From Xenoacremonium recifei (Eukaryota > Ascomycota > Sordariomycetes > Hypocreales > Nectriaceae): 64,000 nucleotides of DNA. The stretch is from NCBI GenBank assembly GCA_012184525.1, contig WOFQ01000018.1, forward strand, positions 558,001 through 622,000, read 5' to 3'. A model generated the notes under the pieces. The model had not been told where the DNA came from. It searched no databases and saw only the letters and a list, made by a program, of their open reading frames with translations. Below, piece after piece: positions 1 through 14,400 of the stretch (positions are counted from its first letter, which is position 1; each line of letters opens with the position of its first letter). The position numbers and the translations under genes are program-made.

Positions 1-3000
1 TAGCAGCAACTCAACGATGACATCGCATGACAGTGATGCGACTTCGGAGTGTCTTTTCGAAGACGCCAACATAGGTAGTTAGGCAGCAAAACGAAATCCG
101 ACTAGATCTTGCGCAACAGCAACTCCGCCATCATCAACAGATCTCACATCGTCGATATACAGATCTTACCGTAATGCTCGATTAGCGACGAAGCGGGAAG
201 ACGCCATCGAAGAACCGCCACGATGGTTACGACCCGGTCGCCGAAAGGAACCGCTCCTCCATCTCGACCGCAGAGGTTGTATTCCCGTAGCAGGCGATTC
301 AGAGCAGCATTCCTCGTGGGTAATTATTGAAAGAGGTATAATATGTCGGGAACCCATAGGAAAGGAATTCCTCCGTCAGCACCCCGTAATATCGCTTTGA
401 GCTTAAACGTCCGTACGGAACAACCCCCCAAAATGGAAGCTTGACCGGCAACTGACCGACCTTTTGCTGGAGAGCTGCAGGTAATACTCCATAGAGGTAT
501 CAATAATATAAGAGCCTCATAGTCCTCTCTTTTGCACGTCGTAGACGCTGGAGTTCTGGACCGAAAACACCGCAATGTCCAAGCTCTACTTCTCTGTCGG
601 ACTCTTTCAGCAACAACCCCTGAACCACCAAATTGCCCAGCACGGAACAGGTTCGTGCATGTCCTCAATGACCTTCAACCATTCCCTTATACACGTGCAC
701 GAGGTAACTTCCCGATTCAAGGCTGAGACGCATGATCCAGAACACTGCTAGAACAGATACTCAAGGCCAAGACTGAACAGAGTCACCGACTGCGACGCCT
801 TGCACGGCCTTCGGTGTCGAAACCGACATCGGTGAGAACGCAAGGTCAACAGCACCAAGGACTTACCTGGGCCATTGAGTCGATGCTCGAGCGTGGGGGG
901 ACCGCAGCCCTGGTGCTTGGAATCTATTTCGCTTGCAGGTCGTAAAGCACATGATAAATGTGAGTCCGAGGATCCGAATGGCCTGACGAACCCGACCTCT
1001 GCAAGGTTCTCCTACCGGGGACGTGGTATTGGGGACCGGGTGCCTGGGTATTTCATCCGGCGGAGAGGAGAACGGTTTGCAACCATGGTACCATTGCCTT
1101 GACCTCGGGCTCAAGGTCCATGTCCAATATCCTCGGATGTCCCATGAAGCGATACGTAGAGCACTCGGGAAGACCGGTTGATGAGCTAACACTTGTCCGC
1201 ATATCGGAACCCTCTCACCAAGAAGCTCCAAGTTTCCGTTCTAGGAGACCTGCATTCGTCTACATTCTCATGGATGGGATGATCCTCCGTCCACAGCGGC
1301 AGCGACGGCTTGACGCAGCATCCAACAAGCTCGTGACCACCGTTGATGTGGGCGAGACTTCTCGCCACCCCCATGAGAGCGGGCGTTCTGCTCCATCGTA
1401 GTCGGCACCGCAGCGCCGGGTAGATCGTGGGGTGCGGATCACAAGCTGGAAATGTAACCAAAGCGGTTGCTGATGCCAGTCCGGCTTCGTCAAATGGGTG
1501 TGCGTACCGAAGTTCCAAGCAGTAAGACTTACCAACAGCGCAAGAAACTGAGGTTCCCGGAATCCCATCGACCCGTACGGTAGTCAGTTCTCCAGCATTT
1601 GCCGTAGCACCGTCTCCGGGATGATCGGCGGTCCCAGTAATCCCACCGTCGCAGGAGATGCGCCGTCTACCTCACGCCCTGAGCTAACACAGATCAGAGC
1701 AATCAGAAAGCTATCAGAGTCGTATTCTCTGGAGTCCTCTTGGCGCTCTACCGAGGCCCCTCAACAGCCGGCAGCACAGGATCCCGAGTCGCTGGTTGCC
1801 GGGCTCAAGTGGTGGGTAAGGCGAGACTTGCCCGTGCGGCCGCGTATTCTATGACGGGTTCCGGTCTCATAGTGACCAAGGCAGTGGAGTCGCATTTCGT
1901 AATATCTTGCAAATAATCGACAGCCGCCGGGGAACCGGCGTTGTTGGATCGAGTTGCAGCAGATCGTCGAGACCGTCTCTGATTGTTGGTGGTCAATGTG
2001 GTGTAAATGAGATCGGGGACCGGCGCAGGGGATGGGCTTCATGCTGTCCCGAGCGCGATACCAGCTCGCCAATAGTCCACGCGATGGCCACGAGAGCAGT
2101 TCAGTGATTTCGAAGCAAAACGCCACCGCCCGCGATATCAAGCTCCAATCACCGTCTCCCCACGCTTCCGAGAGGCCAGAAGGGTCATGGAACTAGCCAT
2201 AGAAGCCCGCCCGCGTCGTGTCTCGGGCAAGTGTCTCGTCACTTTCCTAGAGGCAGCGCCCGTCGACTCGTTAGCAGTAGCTCGTCTCTGTAGCGTCGCC
2301 ATCTCTCTGTCGGTGCGAGTTGACGAGTCCCCGCGAAGACCCTCTCTCCCAATTTCAGGTACCCGTTGCCAGGGGTTGTCCAATGGGACGTGATCCCGTC
2401 GTTGTTTAGCCCTTGGAGCCGCGTCTCTTTGGCGTCCCCCAGCTCTGGTGGGTGTCAGTGTAGAGAGCGCGCAAGAGAGAGCCTTTCCTCTTCGCACTAG
2501 CGTTGTCGCGAGCTGATGCGCCTCGTTGCCCCTGAAGACGTGTCTGAGAGGGATTTGAAATTTTGACACTGGCAGCAGCGCAATGGAGCTATTTCCCAAG
2601 GATCTTGCTCGCTGTTAGGTGATCTGAGGCTAAGGTGCGAGTCTAGATCTAGGTCGTCGGCACAGACCTCAGATCTTGTTGCTCTACTCTGTAAATGGGA
2701 CCCAATGCAGTAGGTAGGTAGGTCTGGCTGAGTTCCCGGGGCCAATATCTGCCTCTGGTACAGACCAGCCACAAGTTACGCAACCGTTGAACGTTGACTC
2801 ACAAGCCCACATATCCAGAACCATGGTTGTGGGAAGGCAACGTGCGAAGAGGCGCACAAAAACGTGCCGTTTGAGACATGAGCAAGCCACTTGCCGAGTA
2901 CATCCCAACAGCCTAAAGAGTCGCAGCACTAGAGAGATAAGATCCTTTGTCGTCTCCTCGCCAGTCTCCTAGTTTCCTCGTTCAGGTGAGATGACGTATC

Positions 3001-6000
3001 ATATCGTTCAGGTGCCGCGTTGCTTTTTTGTTGTCTCTTCAGCGTCAAGGCTCTTGTCGACCCTCAGTGGGGTTGGCCAAGTTGAATGTCTCAGAGCCAA
3101 CAGCGGGTCAATGGTTCTATCACACAGGCCATCACGCGGGACGGCGCGGGCTCACGGAACTCGAGCTCTGTCTTGTGCCCATTTGTCAGTCGGGGTGAAC
3201 CCTGCCAGGTTCAATCTTCTCTCCGATCTCCGTGATTCAATTCCGTGAGGCCGTCCATTATGGATCACTTTGCAGATACTTCTCACACCTCTTCAATCTC
3301 TGCTGAAAGGGCATATGCGCCTTGAAGATCGAGGATGAAGCAAGGTGGAGTGTGGGCAGAGCTTGAACATGGCCACGGACTAAGGCAGGGCCTGCAGTCG
3401 ACTAACTTAGTAGATCGCGAGACTTCCACGAACCAACTCAACCTCTGAGAGGGAGTCTTTCTCTCAACCAACAACCCACCCGGAGCATGATTGCCGTGTC
3501 ACTTCTGTTGTCTATTCGACAAGCATGGGGAGATTTGCAGGGGCCTTCTGAAGCGCGGTTCGATCTTTGAGACTCGGTCTAGAGCTTCACTTAGGGTCCA
3601 CGGAAAGATTTGTTGGTCCGTAGCCAACAGTTTCCTCTTCAGTTCGCATGCAGACGCCAGATCCAACATCAGAGGATTTACGGAGTACCCGCCGTAGCAA
3701 CAACCGCAGGAAGCGTCAGATCCTCGAATGCCTGGCGAGCAACCTTGACGGCTCGCTTCCGCAGACGCTTTCCAATAGTCTAGGCAAGGGCCCTGGTCGA
3801 GCGAGAGGCGGAAGCTGGGGTGAACGGGCGCTGTGCCTGTGATCCCGTCGCCGAGCCTGCCGCCATTCCATCTCCCCCCGGTCCGTCAAACTATCAATTG
3901 AACAGCTCCCGTGAGCACCTCATCCGCTACGGAGACTTTGCTCGGAACCGTCGCTGCCATTGTCCTGATCTCTAGACCAACCAACATGACATCCTTCTTG
4001 GCTGTCTCGCCACACAACAGCCTAGATCCTGCGTTAGCGGACCGGCGTCGGGCAACCCGATGGAAATAGTGATGGGAGAACCTCAACACCGCCAAACTCG
4101 AAAACTGAAAACTCTTTCAAATAGACTTTGGACATGCATCTTCACCATGCATTAACGCGGAGACGGTACGGGCTGATGCGAAGCCATGTGGGGGTTCTCT
4201 CTGCAAGGACAGAGTTCCCACATCACATCTTTGGAACCCAGATCCTGGGAGAAGATGTTTGTAAGACATCAGACAATCCTGCAATATCAAGAGCTCCAGC
4301 AACAGCTGTTCAGCTGGCAATGGACTCGCGTGAGAGGCGCCACATTGAGTCTTGGAGCTCCAGACGAGTTACTCGGTCCCATCTGAGGTCTGCGTGAGAA
4401 GTCTGGTTGTTGACGGGACGGCACGGTGGATCGAAGCCCGCTGACTTTTCGGACTACGTCTTCTCGAGAAAAGCGACCAGTCCACTCACTGGGTGGGGTC
4501 GACTCCCAATGCTGTGGAGGGCCTCGTGAACGGCTTTTCGAAATCCCGTTCTCCGAACTGATTGGGAGCAACCTATGAATTCTTGCCTTGGAGCCGGTCG
4601 GTATTAGGTATGATCTGGAGTTTTCGAGGGAATGCTGAGCAAAAGCGAAGATACTCGAGTTGATGCTGCAATTGAAAACCACATGATGGAACAGTAACGT
4701 GATCTCAAGCGTCTGCGAGGAGGAACACCACCCATATACCTTGCATTTGCTTTTGTCGTAACATCCTGTCGGTCGATCTTAAAGCGAGGATTCCGGACAA
4801 AACGGACGGAGTATTAGGTGGTAGAACACCTTTAGCCACGGTGTTCACAGCAACCTATTTTCCGAGGATGGAGTTCAAAGATCGAGTCTGGCCAGAAGCA
4901 CGCACCATCAACCGCACATTGCTTCCGGTGACGGACGCAGCTTTGACCAGTGTGCAGGAGCATAGGCTCGAGCTCCCGAGCTCCCGAGCTTGGTCGATTT
5001 GAAATGCACAACGAACTTCGTCTGGTTGGTATATGCGTCCCCAACAGCTCCGGGGTTTTTACGGAGTAGTTGGCCAAGTAATTGCGCAGTCACGTAGATT
5101 TCACCCCGTTGGTCGAGCACGCAAACACACCTACCACCACTTGGCAGCCCGACAACGGCGAGAGAGGGATTGATCTCCCACGATAAGTTCTGATCTGCTG
5201 TATCACTTCTGAAAACACCTTCAGTTCTTTTACAACTTCCATGACGTTAAGAGTCTGGCGCAACTTGTGCAATGCGAGTGACGACATCTCGCAGGTTGGC
5301 TCCCAAGGTCAATACGAAGCCGGAGGCGAAGTTTGCGACAAGGATCCTGGCAACGACGCGGCCTGTGTCTGGGAATGTTGCATCGAGAGGTTCAGGTGCT
5401 GTGCAACTGTTAAGTGTGTGAAACCTGCCGCTTGCAGTTAGTTGGGGTTGGGTATCTCGTCTTTCGATAAACCCAACACAACGAAATTCCTGTTCATTTG
5501 GGTAGCTTTATCCTATGACGCATGGATCGTGACCAAAAGTCGGCTCTGTGTTGTGCGTGACAATAAATTGGAGAATGAGGACGTTGGTCGGTCTGTTAAT
5601 CTTTGGTCTGCGTTGTACGAAGTACTTGGAGCGTGGTTAGGCTTTGGTTGTAACGCCATGAGAGAATGACTAAACGAAAACTTATTCCGGGAAAGCAGTC
5701 CAATTTCTTGTTTGAGCGATACGAAAATATCAATGGCAATAATACGGAACTCCGTACTCGAGGAAGCCTCTCGGGATCGAGACCTTGTCAATTTAAGACA
5801 AGGTCCTGCATCGTACATCCCCGGAAGAGCCTGCTGGGCTTTAGACGGGCATGTTGACACTGCCTCTTCCCGACACCTTGGGTGGCTCATTTCGGTTCCG
5901 AGGATGGTGACTAGGTCCTGTTCAAACCCTAGTTGATGGATCCGTGGCGTTGTGACGGGGAAAACGGGGCTATCGAAGGCCTCATGGCTGATAACACGGG

Positions 6001-9000
6001 GGTCTTCTCCGGTGGGAGAGAGGACGAGGCAAATCCAGTTGGTGATAATGCAGCCTTGCTGCACGCGAATATGCAAGTTGACATGCGAGATCCATACAAG
6101 CGAGTTGAAGGCTTAGAAAGAGGGGCATGAAGATCCGCGGTTCAACCCGGTGCTATTGCCACTCGTCGAGGAGACGCGACGCGAAGACTGACAGAGTCTT
6201 CGCTCGTATCGTTGGTTGACAGTTCTCGCGGAAGGACATCCGGAGCGAAGGCCCGAAACCACCTTCTTGGACGGGACCCGTTGCGACAATAGCATTGATG
6301 GGATATCACTCCGCCGTCCTGGGGTCCCCGTTGTCGAACTTTTTGCTTTGCGTTAGGGCCATCTGGTGACCTGAGCCTCGACCGGAAGCCCATCGAGATG
6401 GCTCAACCGCTCGATTGAGCCCACTCGTACGAGCGGTGAGTCTCTCGGGTCTCTCAGTTCGGCTCGAGTCCACAACTCAAGATCCTCCATCTACGGAGTA
6501 TGTATGATTCTACCCACTGAGGGTCGAAAAGCTTGAGAGGCACGAGCTGCGGCAGGCAGGAAAGCAGAGCGTTAGCACATGGGGCGAAGGTGTGCTCGGG
6601 AGTCGTGGGTCGCCAGAGCTTCGAGCCAGGATTAGGATACGGGACTCTCCTCTGAGCCCCATGCTCGGTGACCAGCGACCCCGGTAAATAGGAGGGGAAC
6701 GGAAGCGTCGGTTGAACTGACTAGAGTTTAGTGTACCAGAGAGGGGGGAGTCTCTGTGCATGGGTGCGCTTGTTACTTTCGCAAGTTGGCCGTGAGAGAA
6801 GAGAATAAAAAGCAATGGGAGGCGGAATTGAACACTCTGCAACAACCGGTCAAAGCCACCACAAGGACTGACTGGGGGAAAGCCCCATGGCTGCATGGGC
6901 AACAGAGCATGGGGGTCCTCTAGCGGGACAGGGGGCGGCTGAGAGAGGCTAAAGTGAAGATGGTCTGTGACTCCGTGATGCAGATGTCGGCGGTTGCGCT
7001 GAGATTGGCCGCAAGTGATGTGATTGATGTAGGTGACGATGATCTGGGTGATGAGAGTGGTCGAAAAGGACAGGGAGGGCTGGTAGCTTAGATGGTCACG
7101 ACACCTGCCTGATGCATGAAATGCCCCCAGCTGGAGGAAGGAGGGCCTCACATCAGCAGCCAGGCCGCAAGCATGCTTAATCTTGGCGTGTGATTCCCTG
7201 CCATGTGATGATGGGCGCAGCAAGGCCAGTTAGGGAAGCCCGCGCAAATCTGCGTGAGATGCTAACAGCGCGGCCACTGAAAGCGACCTTCGTGGGGTGC
7301 AGGGCCTGGCCTCCAGAACTGGCCCGCTGGTGCAGAAAAGCAACTTCATTGCTCAATGCATCAGGGATCAGCGATGAACTTGGTCGATGGCTGGCTGGAA
7401 CCTGTGCAGTCACCCGCACTGTCACATCGAACGGCCGCAGAAGGCTCTTGGAGCTCGTGAAGGCAGCGTGATGAGGCGTCTTGGCGGCATGCTTGTTGGT
7501 GCGCGGGGTGGTATTGGATCCTCTTGCATCCTCTCGCAGGTCGGAGCCACGCGCGGAGGCGTCTATTGCGCTTCTGGCCTCCCATTCAGCTCCGCTGCGC
7601 GAAAGCTATCACTTGTACTCCGTAGAGAGGCATTTGTCGTGAAGTTGCCTCTTTCGAGACCTTGTTGGGCCGTCCGGGAGCGTTGGCTGACAGTAGCTAC
7701 TGGAGGGTAGCTGGAGCAGTGGGGAGCGCAACGTCTGCGAGATCGGCACTTACAGTTAAGCCTGTGCCATGTCGGAGTGGTCCAAATCATGCGAAGACCT
7801 CCAAGGACGGAAAGAGGGTGTCTGTTGTGACGACGACCATTCGCGGCCTCGACGCGGCCCGTCCGGCAGCAGTTCAATCAAAACGAAGCGGGACGGGCCA
7901 AACACGGGCAACTGTTACCGGAGCATCGTCAGAGAGCCGTCGACAGACAGCAGAAACAGTGTCATGACTGTCAGTCACCCCTCCTCAATCAGTGTGTGTA
8001 GCGCCTCCATCGGAAACGATTGCGGCTGATGATGATGAGCAAACGTGGCCCGTCGGGACTACATACGAAGTCTCCCCAATCGAGCCGAGTACCTGGGAGA
8101 CAAATGCGTCGTGTGTGCATCCACGCGTCAAACGAAAAAGAAGCTGCCATCGTGCGCCTCCCTTGGCGCCATTAAGAGGCTAGGTATAACGTTCGGCGGG
8201 CTGAGAGACTATTGACCAGTGAGCTCAACGGCCCTCTGTCAATGTATTAGGCGTTGGCCCCTCTACGGACAATTTTTTACTCAACTGGGCTGTGTCTGTG
8301 TCTTGCACGGAGCATGTCTCGGGGGCACAGAACGATGATGATGGACAGGCGAGCGTTGATCACACAGAACGTTTGCTTTTGCAAAACCAAGTCTGGGGCT
8401 TGAGATGTCTTCGATCTGTCTCGTGTTCCCTCCGGCTGCGACGAGGTCCGTCCGCCGCGGCTCCGGCCCTGAGCGCGCGCCCGTGTGGGTGGGTGGGACT
8501 GACAAACATGAGAAGCGTGCCCTCGAGTGTCTGGGAAGAAGTTGAGAAAGATTTCCGTCAATTGACCGACTCCCTGGGACAGACGGGAGGAGACCCTCTC
8601 AACATGATCCCCTTTCGGCGGGTGTGTCATGTCGAATGGAGGCCCGAGTGCATAAGGGTGCGAGCGTATACGGAGGGCTCGAACGCGCATCGCAGATCCA
8701 GCTTCAAAGCCACTCGGACTTACAGAATGGCGATAAAATTCCGTGTCGTGTGCCCCCAGTGCAGCTTGGCGATGCATTAATCACGGGGCATTGGCTGGCC
8801 CCCAATCGACTGCAGAAGCACGACGCAGGAGAAGACGACGATGGCAATGCAACCTCCTGTCAACCTGTGTTAGTCCTAGCCTTAGGCTGGCAACCATCTC
8901 AGGAACGCGGTGTTAGCTCGACTTTTTGACGTTAGTAGTCGACGGGATGTTCGAGCCCAATACGAGGGGCGGCGCTGGTCTATGTTCTATCTCTCGCTCT

Positions 9001-11406
9001 CGGTCCGTAGGTGTTGATGGACGGCATAATTCTGTATGAGATTATAGACAGGGACGATGATCGACTGCAGCACGATATTGGGAGGGACACGACAGAAGGT
9101 CCTCTCATCGTACCACGTGCAGCCAACGTGTAGACAGAGGCGAGAGTGCCTCCATGTGATCCTGGCGTTGACGGCGGCGGCGATGATGTCGAATCCTCGC
9201 GTGTGTATTCGGAGCACTAGACTGGTGATAGATTGACGGCTCGCATACGCCGTCTCAAGCAAGTAAGAGCCTAGTCGGGCATAACTCGCGAACGTGGAAG
9301 TCACCGCACAGCCCATGAAAGAGGAGAAGAGCGTCAGCGATCACTCGGAGAGTGTGTGTCTCGTCTCGCAACTCTCGCTTTGGCGTTGACCGGGTTGGGT
9401 TCCATGACTCCCATCCGGCCAGCCTGGGGTCGCGCCTTCCGTGTCGTTGCAGTCACGAGAACCTGGAGAAGGAGCTGCTGACCCAATCCGGACCTGCATT
9501 ACCACCAATCCCAGCTGACGATTGGCAGCCAACTCAACTCTTTACATCACCTCGAGGCGTTCATCTCGCAGCTGCTGGCCTGGGCATCGGTCTGGATGCT
9601 GCTTGGTCAGTCGCCGTCTTCTGTCGAGATTCCGCCTGGCACCTGTCGACCCAATCCCCTGTCGCGAGCCGTCCAGTGGGAACGCCAGTGGGCAGAGCAT
9701 CTAGCGCATGTCTAAGCTGCCTCCCTGGCCCCTGGCAGCCGGTGGAGTTCCGACCCCTGGACGCGACCCTGGCGATGCCCCCTGTCCCATGCCTTGGTCC
9801 ATGCCCTAAAGGAAGAGTGGCTGGGGGGCCCCCTGGCGAGGACACCCTGCCCTCCGTGGGAACTGCCAACGCTCTCCAGGGTTTTCGTCTCTCGGGCTCG
9901 ACTGGGGAGTGCGGATGGCCTCCCAGAACGCGACGGAAAGGGGGGAGTGAGCTTATCGCGATGGACGACGCTCTCTGCACTGACGACAGATGTGGATGTT
10001 GCTGTGGATGCTGGTGTGCTCTCCGGCCGGTGCTGGGGGGAAGCAATTAAGGCTGCTGGAGGTAATAACACGACGGCCATCCCCAGTTCTCTGGAATCCG
10101 ATTCCATGTCACCACTTCCTGCTGCCACTCGACCTGGACGGGACAGCATCTCGACGACCTCGACGGACTCGACGAACCCGAAGAATCTGCAGCGAGCTAT
10201 CTGCAGTCGTTCATTCTTGCTGCTGGTGAGCCATTGACCGGTTCCTGCTGCCCTGCGTGCCGCACGAGGCATCCCGCCGCCGGCCGAACCATCAACACGC
10301 TGCGGACATTCCATCGCTCTACTCCTTTTTTGCCCTGCGTCCCAACCATACGACAGGTGACCCGCGGAGAACCTCGTCAACAGCCTCAAACCAGCCAAAG
10401 ACTGACTCGACTGGATTTCGTTCTTCAGCCACTGCCTTTCCTTCAGCTTCTTGTCCATTCTTTCGAATTTCTATTGTAGAGACTTGCTGCGTGCAAAAGG
10501 TAAGCATGGCACTGTCCGTCTTCTTGTGTATACTTGGATCGACGACGTTCTCTGGTTGGGCTGAGTCAACTGGTGATCGGCTCTCCTTCCCCTCTTGCTC
10601 TTACAACACTACACCATCACCTCAAAACCCACCAAGCGAGGGACCGCAGTCGGGGCTTGGACAATGCACGGGCATTATGAATGCGTGGACATTCAGACCA
10701 GAATGTGGCTGTTGTCGGTACTATAGCTCGCTATTGCTGCTGTTATAGCCCAGCTGGGTCTATATCGCCGTGTCAGAGACAAGACATGGTCGCCTTGTCC
10801 CTGCGTTCTAGCCCGCGGCCGCGACTTGCTTGACATTCCTCCCTCAACCTCCACCCCTCCAACCCTCCCTCAGTATTGGGGGCAACCTCCCTCTCAGCCA
10901 TCATCGCCCCCCCTTCCCCTCGCTGTCTGAGCCCTCCCTTCATTCCAATCCCGCATCATCTGCTGCTTCCCACAACAAGCCGCGCGCGTCTTCCCGAGCG
11001 TCGCTGGCGACTGACTTTGCCTCCTGCTAGCCAGCTTGTCGCGTCATCCTCTTTCCCGCCAGCATCTGAACCCAATCCCGAAATCTTTGACTTTGATCTG
11101 CCATTGTTGTTTCGCTCGAATATCCGAAAGAACGACCTAGAGACCTTGAACTGATCCGCCATCGCAATTGCAGTTTCTACGAACCTTCCAGGATCCGACT
11201 AGTTACCGTTTACGGAATCTTTTAGTTGTTGATTTGCGACCACTCCTCTCTTGGATACCGACGACGACGAAAATCTCTTCGAATCCTGTCTGTTTCGAGT
11301 AGACGACGAGGACGGCAGCTCGTCCGGGTGGTGCTTCAACCTCCACCTTCGAGACCATCGCCAAATGGTGGTCTAATCAGCCTCTCGTCTGTGAGCGGCA
11401 ATCGCA
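1..11406. other. Gene-free left flank ending in the RasGEF leader
   Basis: No coding region here can be supported. Open frames are short, overlap on both strands, and none of their translations resembles a family I know; the longest (about 230-250 codons near 6.5-7.2 and 9.4-10.5 kb) look like chance frames in GC-balanced DNA. Four exact copies of the 9-mer TACGGAGTA or its complement lie at 3679, 5060, 6492 and 7616. A TAGG microsatellite lies near 2708-2722. From about 10830 to 10960 the + strand is strongly CT-rich, typical of the DNA just before transcription starts in filamentous fungi, so the last 600 bases are probably promoter and 5' leader of the RasGEF gene. A consensus splice donor (GTAAGC) at 10500 could open a leader intron; no acceptor can be assigned confidently. 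Confidence 0.6.
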
Positions 11407-14400
11407 ATGCTGAGAGATCAACCGATGCGAGCCAGTCTCCAGGTGGCTCCCCTCGCCATCTCCAAGTCCCGGGCAGCGTCGTACGGCGATGTTTCGACAA
11501 CCTCCGATAACGACTCCAACCCGTACTACTCACAGTCTCAGATGACGCCTCCCGCCACTCCCAATGGCTCGCAGGAAGACCTCTCGCCACAATACCTACC
11601 TCCGCCCATCTTCCACAACTTCCTGCGAGCCTTCTACCCCTTCAGTCCCAGCTATGCCATGTCCGATTCTAGTGTCACTGTTCCGCTAAACGAAGGAGAT
11701 GTTATTTTGGTGCACTCGATTCACACCAATGGATGGGCCGACGGAACTCTTCTGGCCTCTGGTGCCCGTGGCTGGTTGCCAACGAACTACTGCGAAGCAT
11801 ACGAGCCCGAGGACATGTGCAACCTGCTCAAGGCCCTACTGAACTTCTGGGATCTGCTCCGGAGCACCTCGGTCAACGACAGGGAAATCTTCGGCAACCA
11901 AGAGTTCATGAAGGGCATCATTGCCGGGGTTCGATTCCTCTTGGTACGACCAGCCCCGGACCTTCGTTTTGTGTGTCACCCTTCTAACGCTGTTATAGGA
12001 ACGGACCAACTGCTTGAACAGAGAGTCTCCGGTGGTTCAAAGGAGCGACAGCTTGCGCAAGTGCCGCAAGTCCCTGCTCTCAGAGCTTTCATCGTTGGTC
12101 AAGTCGGCCAAGCGCCTACAAGAGAGCCAACGACCGACTGTGCAGTTAGCGGAGGATGTCAATGACATTGTGGATGAGATGATCCTCAAGGCTTTCAGGA
12201 TCGTGACCAAAGGTGTTCGTTTCCTGGATGTCCTAGAAGACGATCGACGATCACGGGCACCACCTGCTGTGACTGTCATGGCCACCGTTGCCGAGGAATC
12301 ATATGTGCCCCCAACTCCTCCTGCCGACCAGACCGCTTTCGAGGAGGACAGCCAGAGATCCATGACGGATACTGATTCCCAGGCGGCCACAAGCGTCGCG
12401 ACTTCGGAGTCGAGCCAGAGCACACAAATATCGACCATCTTCAACAAGCGGTTGTCCTCCCTCAGCAATATCGCTGCTCACCGAATTTCGCAAAACACCA
12501 TTAACCAGAACCGCATGTCCATCTCTCATCGCCTCTCACTGGCTGGTCCCTCCCCTCTCTCACGGGCCCATCACCTGGTTTCGGAACGCCTCAACCGAAG
12601 CCACGACACGTTTCTGTCGCATCTAGGATCATTCATTGGTCGCCTGCATCTGCAGTCCCAGTCACGGCCCGAGCTTGCATCGGCAATTAAGCAATCTGCC
12701 ATGTCTGGAGGCGAACTCTTGGCTGTTATTGACGGAGTTTGCGATCACATTAACTCCACATCCGATATGCTCTACCACTCACGAATCGTCATGTTTGAGC
12801 GCATCCAAGACCTTGTCTTTGCTGCCCGAGATACACTCATGAACGCCGCCTCCGAGGAGGCCGATGTCATTATGCCCCAGGACAACAGCATCATGCTCAT
12901 GTCTGCCACTGGATGCGTTAGAGCCGCAGGAGAGTGTGTAGCTAAAGCAAAGGCCGCCATTGAACGCATTGGTGATTTTGAGTTCGAGATTGAAAGCAGC
13001 AGCCTCGGCATCGACTTGTCCGTCCTTGACATTACTGGCGAGGAGCGTGCTCGAACGCCCTCTGTAGTTGACCGATCAGATGCAGTCAGTGTTACTGATT
13101 CGAACCGAACCTCGGGCTCCTCAACTCCCGGTCCTCGACGGATGACCATTGTCGCCATCGACAAGCCTCTCCCCGACGTGCCTCAGGGAGCATCCCCCAT
13201 CGAGGCTCAAGCTCCAAGCAACCTGTCACCCGCTTCGTCCCGCCCGTCATCTGCCACCGATGACAATGTTTCTAGCATGGCTTCCTCCGTCTCCTCGCTC
13301 CGGCCCACTCTCCCACCGCTACCTAAACTTTCTACTACTCTACTGCCGGCCGAGGAATATAGCCCGACCGACACCCACGCGCACGAGGGCGACTATTCGT
13401 CTGCTTCCCGATTTGACAGCATCGTCGCCTCCAGCGCCGGCAGCAGCACCACATATCTTAGCCGAGACTCTGAGGCCAGCATGGTCTCCCAGACGTCAAC
13501 TCGAGCTACAACCCCCGATCACACTCTTGTCCCACGCGATCAACCTTCTATGTCAGACGTGGCTACAAATGGCAGCTTCAGCCAGAGTGAAGAGGTTGAC
13601 GAAGTGGAGTCTAGGCTCATGGAGAAGACATTCGCCCACGAGCTGATGTTCAACAAGGAAGGCCAGGTGACCGGAGGGTCTCTTCCGGCTCTTGTTGAGC
13701 GATTGACTACCCACGAGTCTACCCCTGACGCCATGTTCGTGTCGACATTCTACCTCACTTTCCGCCTCTTCTGTACGCCACTTCGTTTGACCGAAGCTCT
13801 CATTGAGCGCTTCGAGTATGTTGGCGAGTCCCCGCACATGGCTGGTCCCGTTCGATTGAGAGTTTATAATGCTTTCAAGGGCTGGTTGGAATCGCACTGG
13901 AGGGACCAGACAGACCGACAGGCTTTGGACCTCATCATGTCTTTCGCAGAGTTCAACCTTGGCTCTGTGCTACCTTCCGCCGGCCGACGGCTTCTGGAAC
14001 TGGCCCAGCGAGTGTCCGGCGAAGGCTCACTGGTGCCTCGACTTGTATCGTCAATGGGCAAAACCAACACGTCCATTGCCCAATACGTTCCTGCCGAGAC
14101 TCCTCTTCCTCAGCCTGCTATCACTAAGGGCCAGCAGAACGCACTGATCCAGTTCAAGACGGGCGGCGCCTCGCCCACCATCCTGGATTTTGACCCTCTA
14201 GAACTTGCCCGCCAGTTGACCATCAGGCAGATGAACATTTTTTGCTCGATCATGCCAGAGGAGCTCCTTGCGTCCCAGTGGATGAAGAAGGGCGGCGTTG
14301 ATGCACCTAACGTCAAGGCCATGTCTTCACTGTCGACTGATCTGTCGAACTTGGTTGCAGAGACTATTCTTCAGTACTCGGAAATCAAGAAGCGAGCCGC

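Noticed and set aside
5513..6076. 187-codon frame on the - strand
   Set aside because: Composition and lack of any recognised motif suggest a chance frame; no leader or intron signals support it.
6510..7223. 237-codon frame on the - strand
   Set aside because: No domain, unusual composition and no splice partners; most likely chance.
8277..8780. Mirror-image frames of 166 (-) and 162 (+) codons
   Set aside because: They share the same DNA on opposite strands and neither resembles a protein.
9352..10458. Two overlapping frames of about 232 (+) and 248 (-) codons
   Set aside because: They overlap on opposite strands, have odd composition (Cys/Gly/Pro runs or random charge) and no family resemblance; they lie in the presumed RasGEF promoter.
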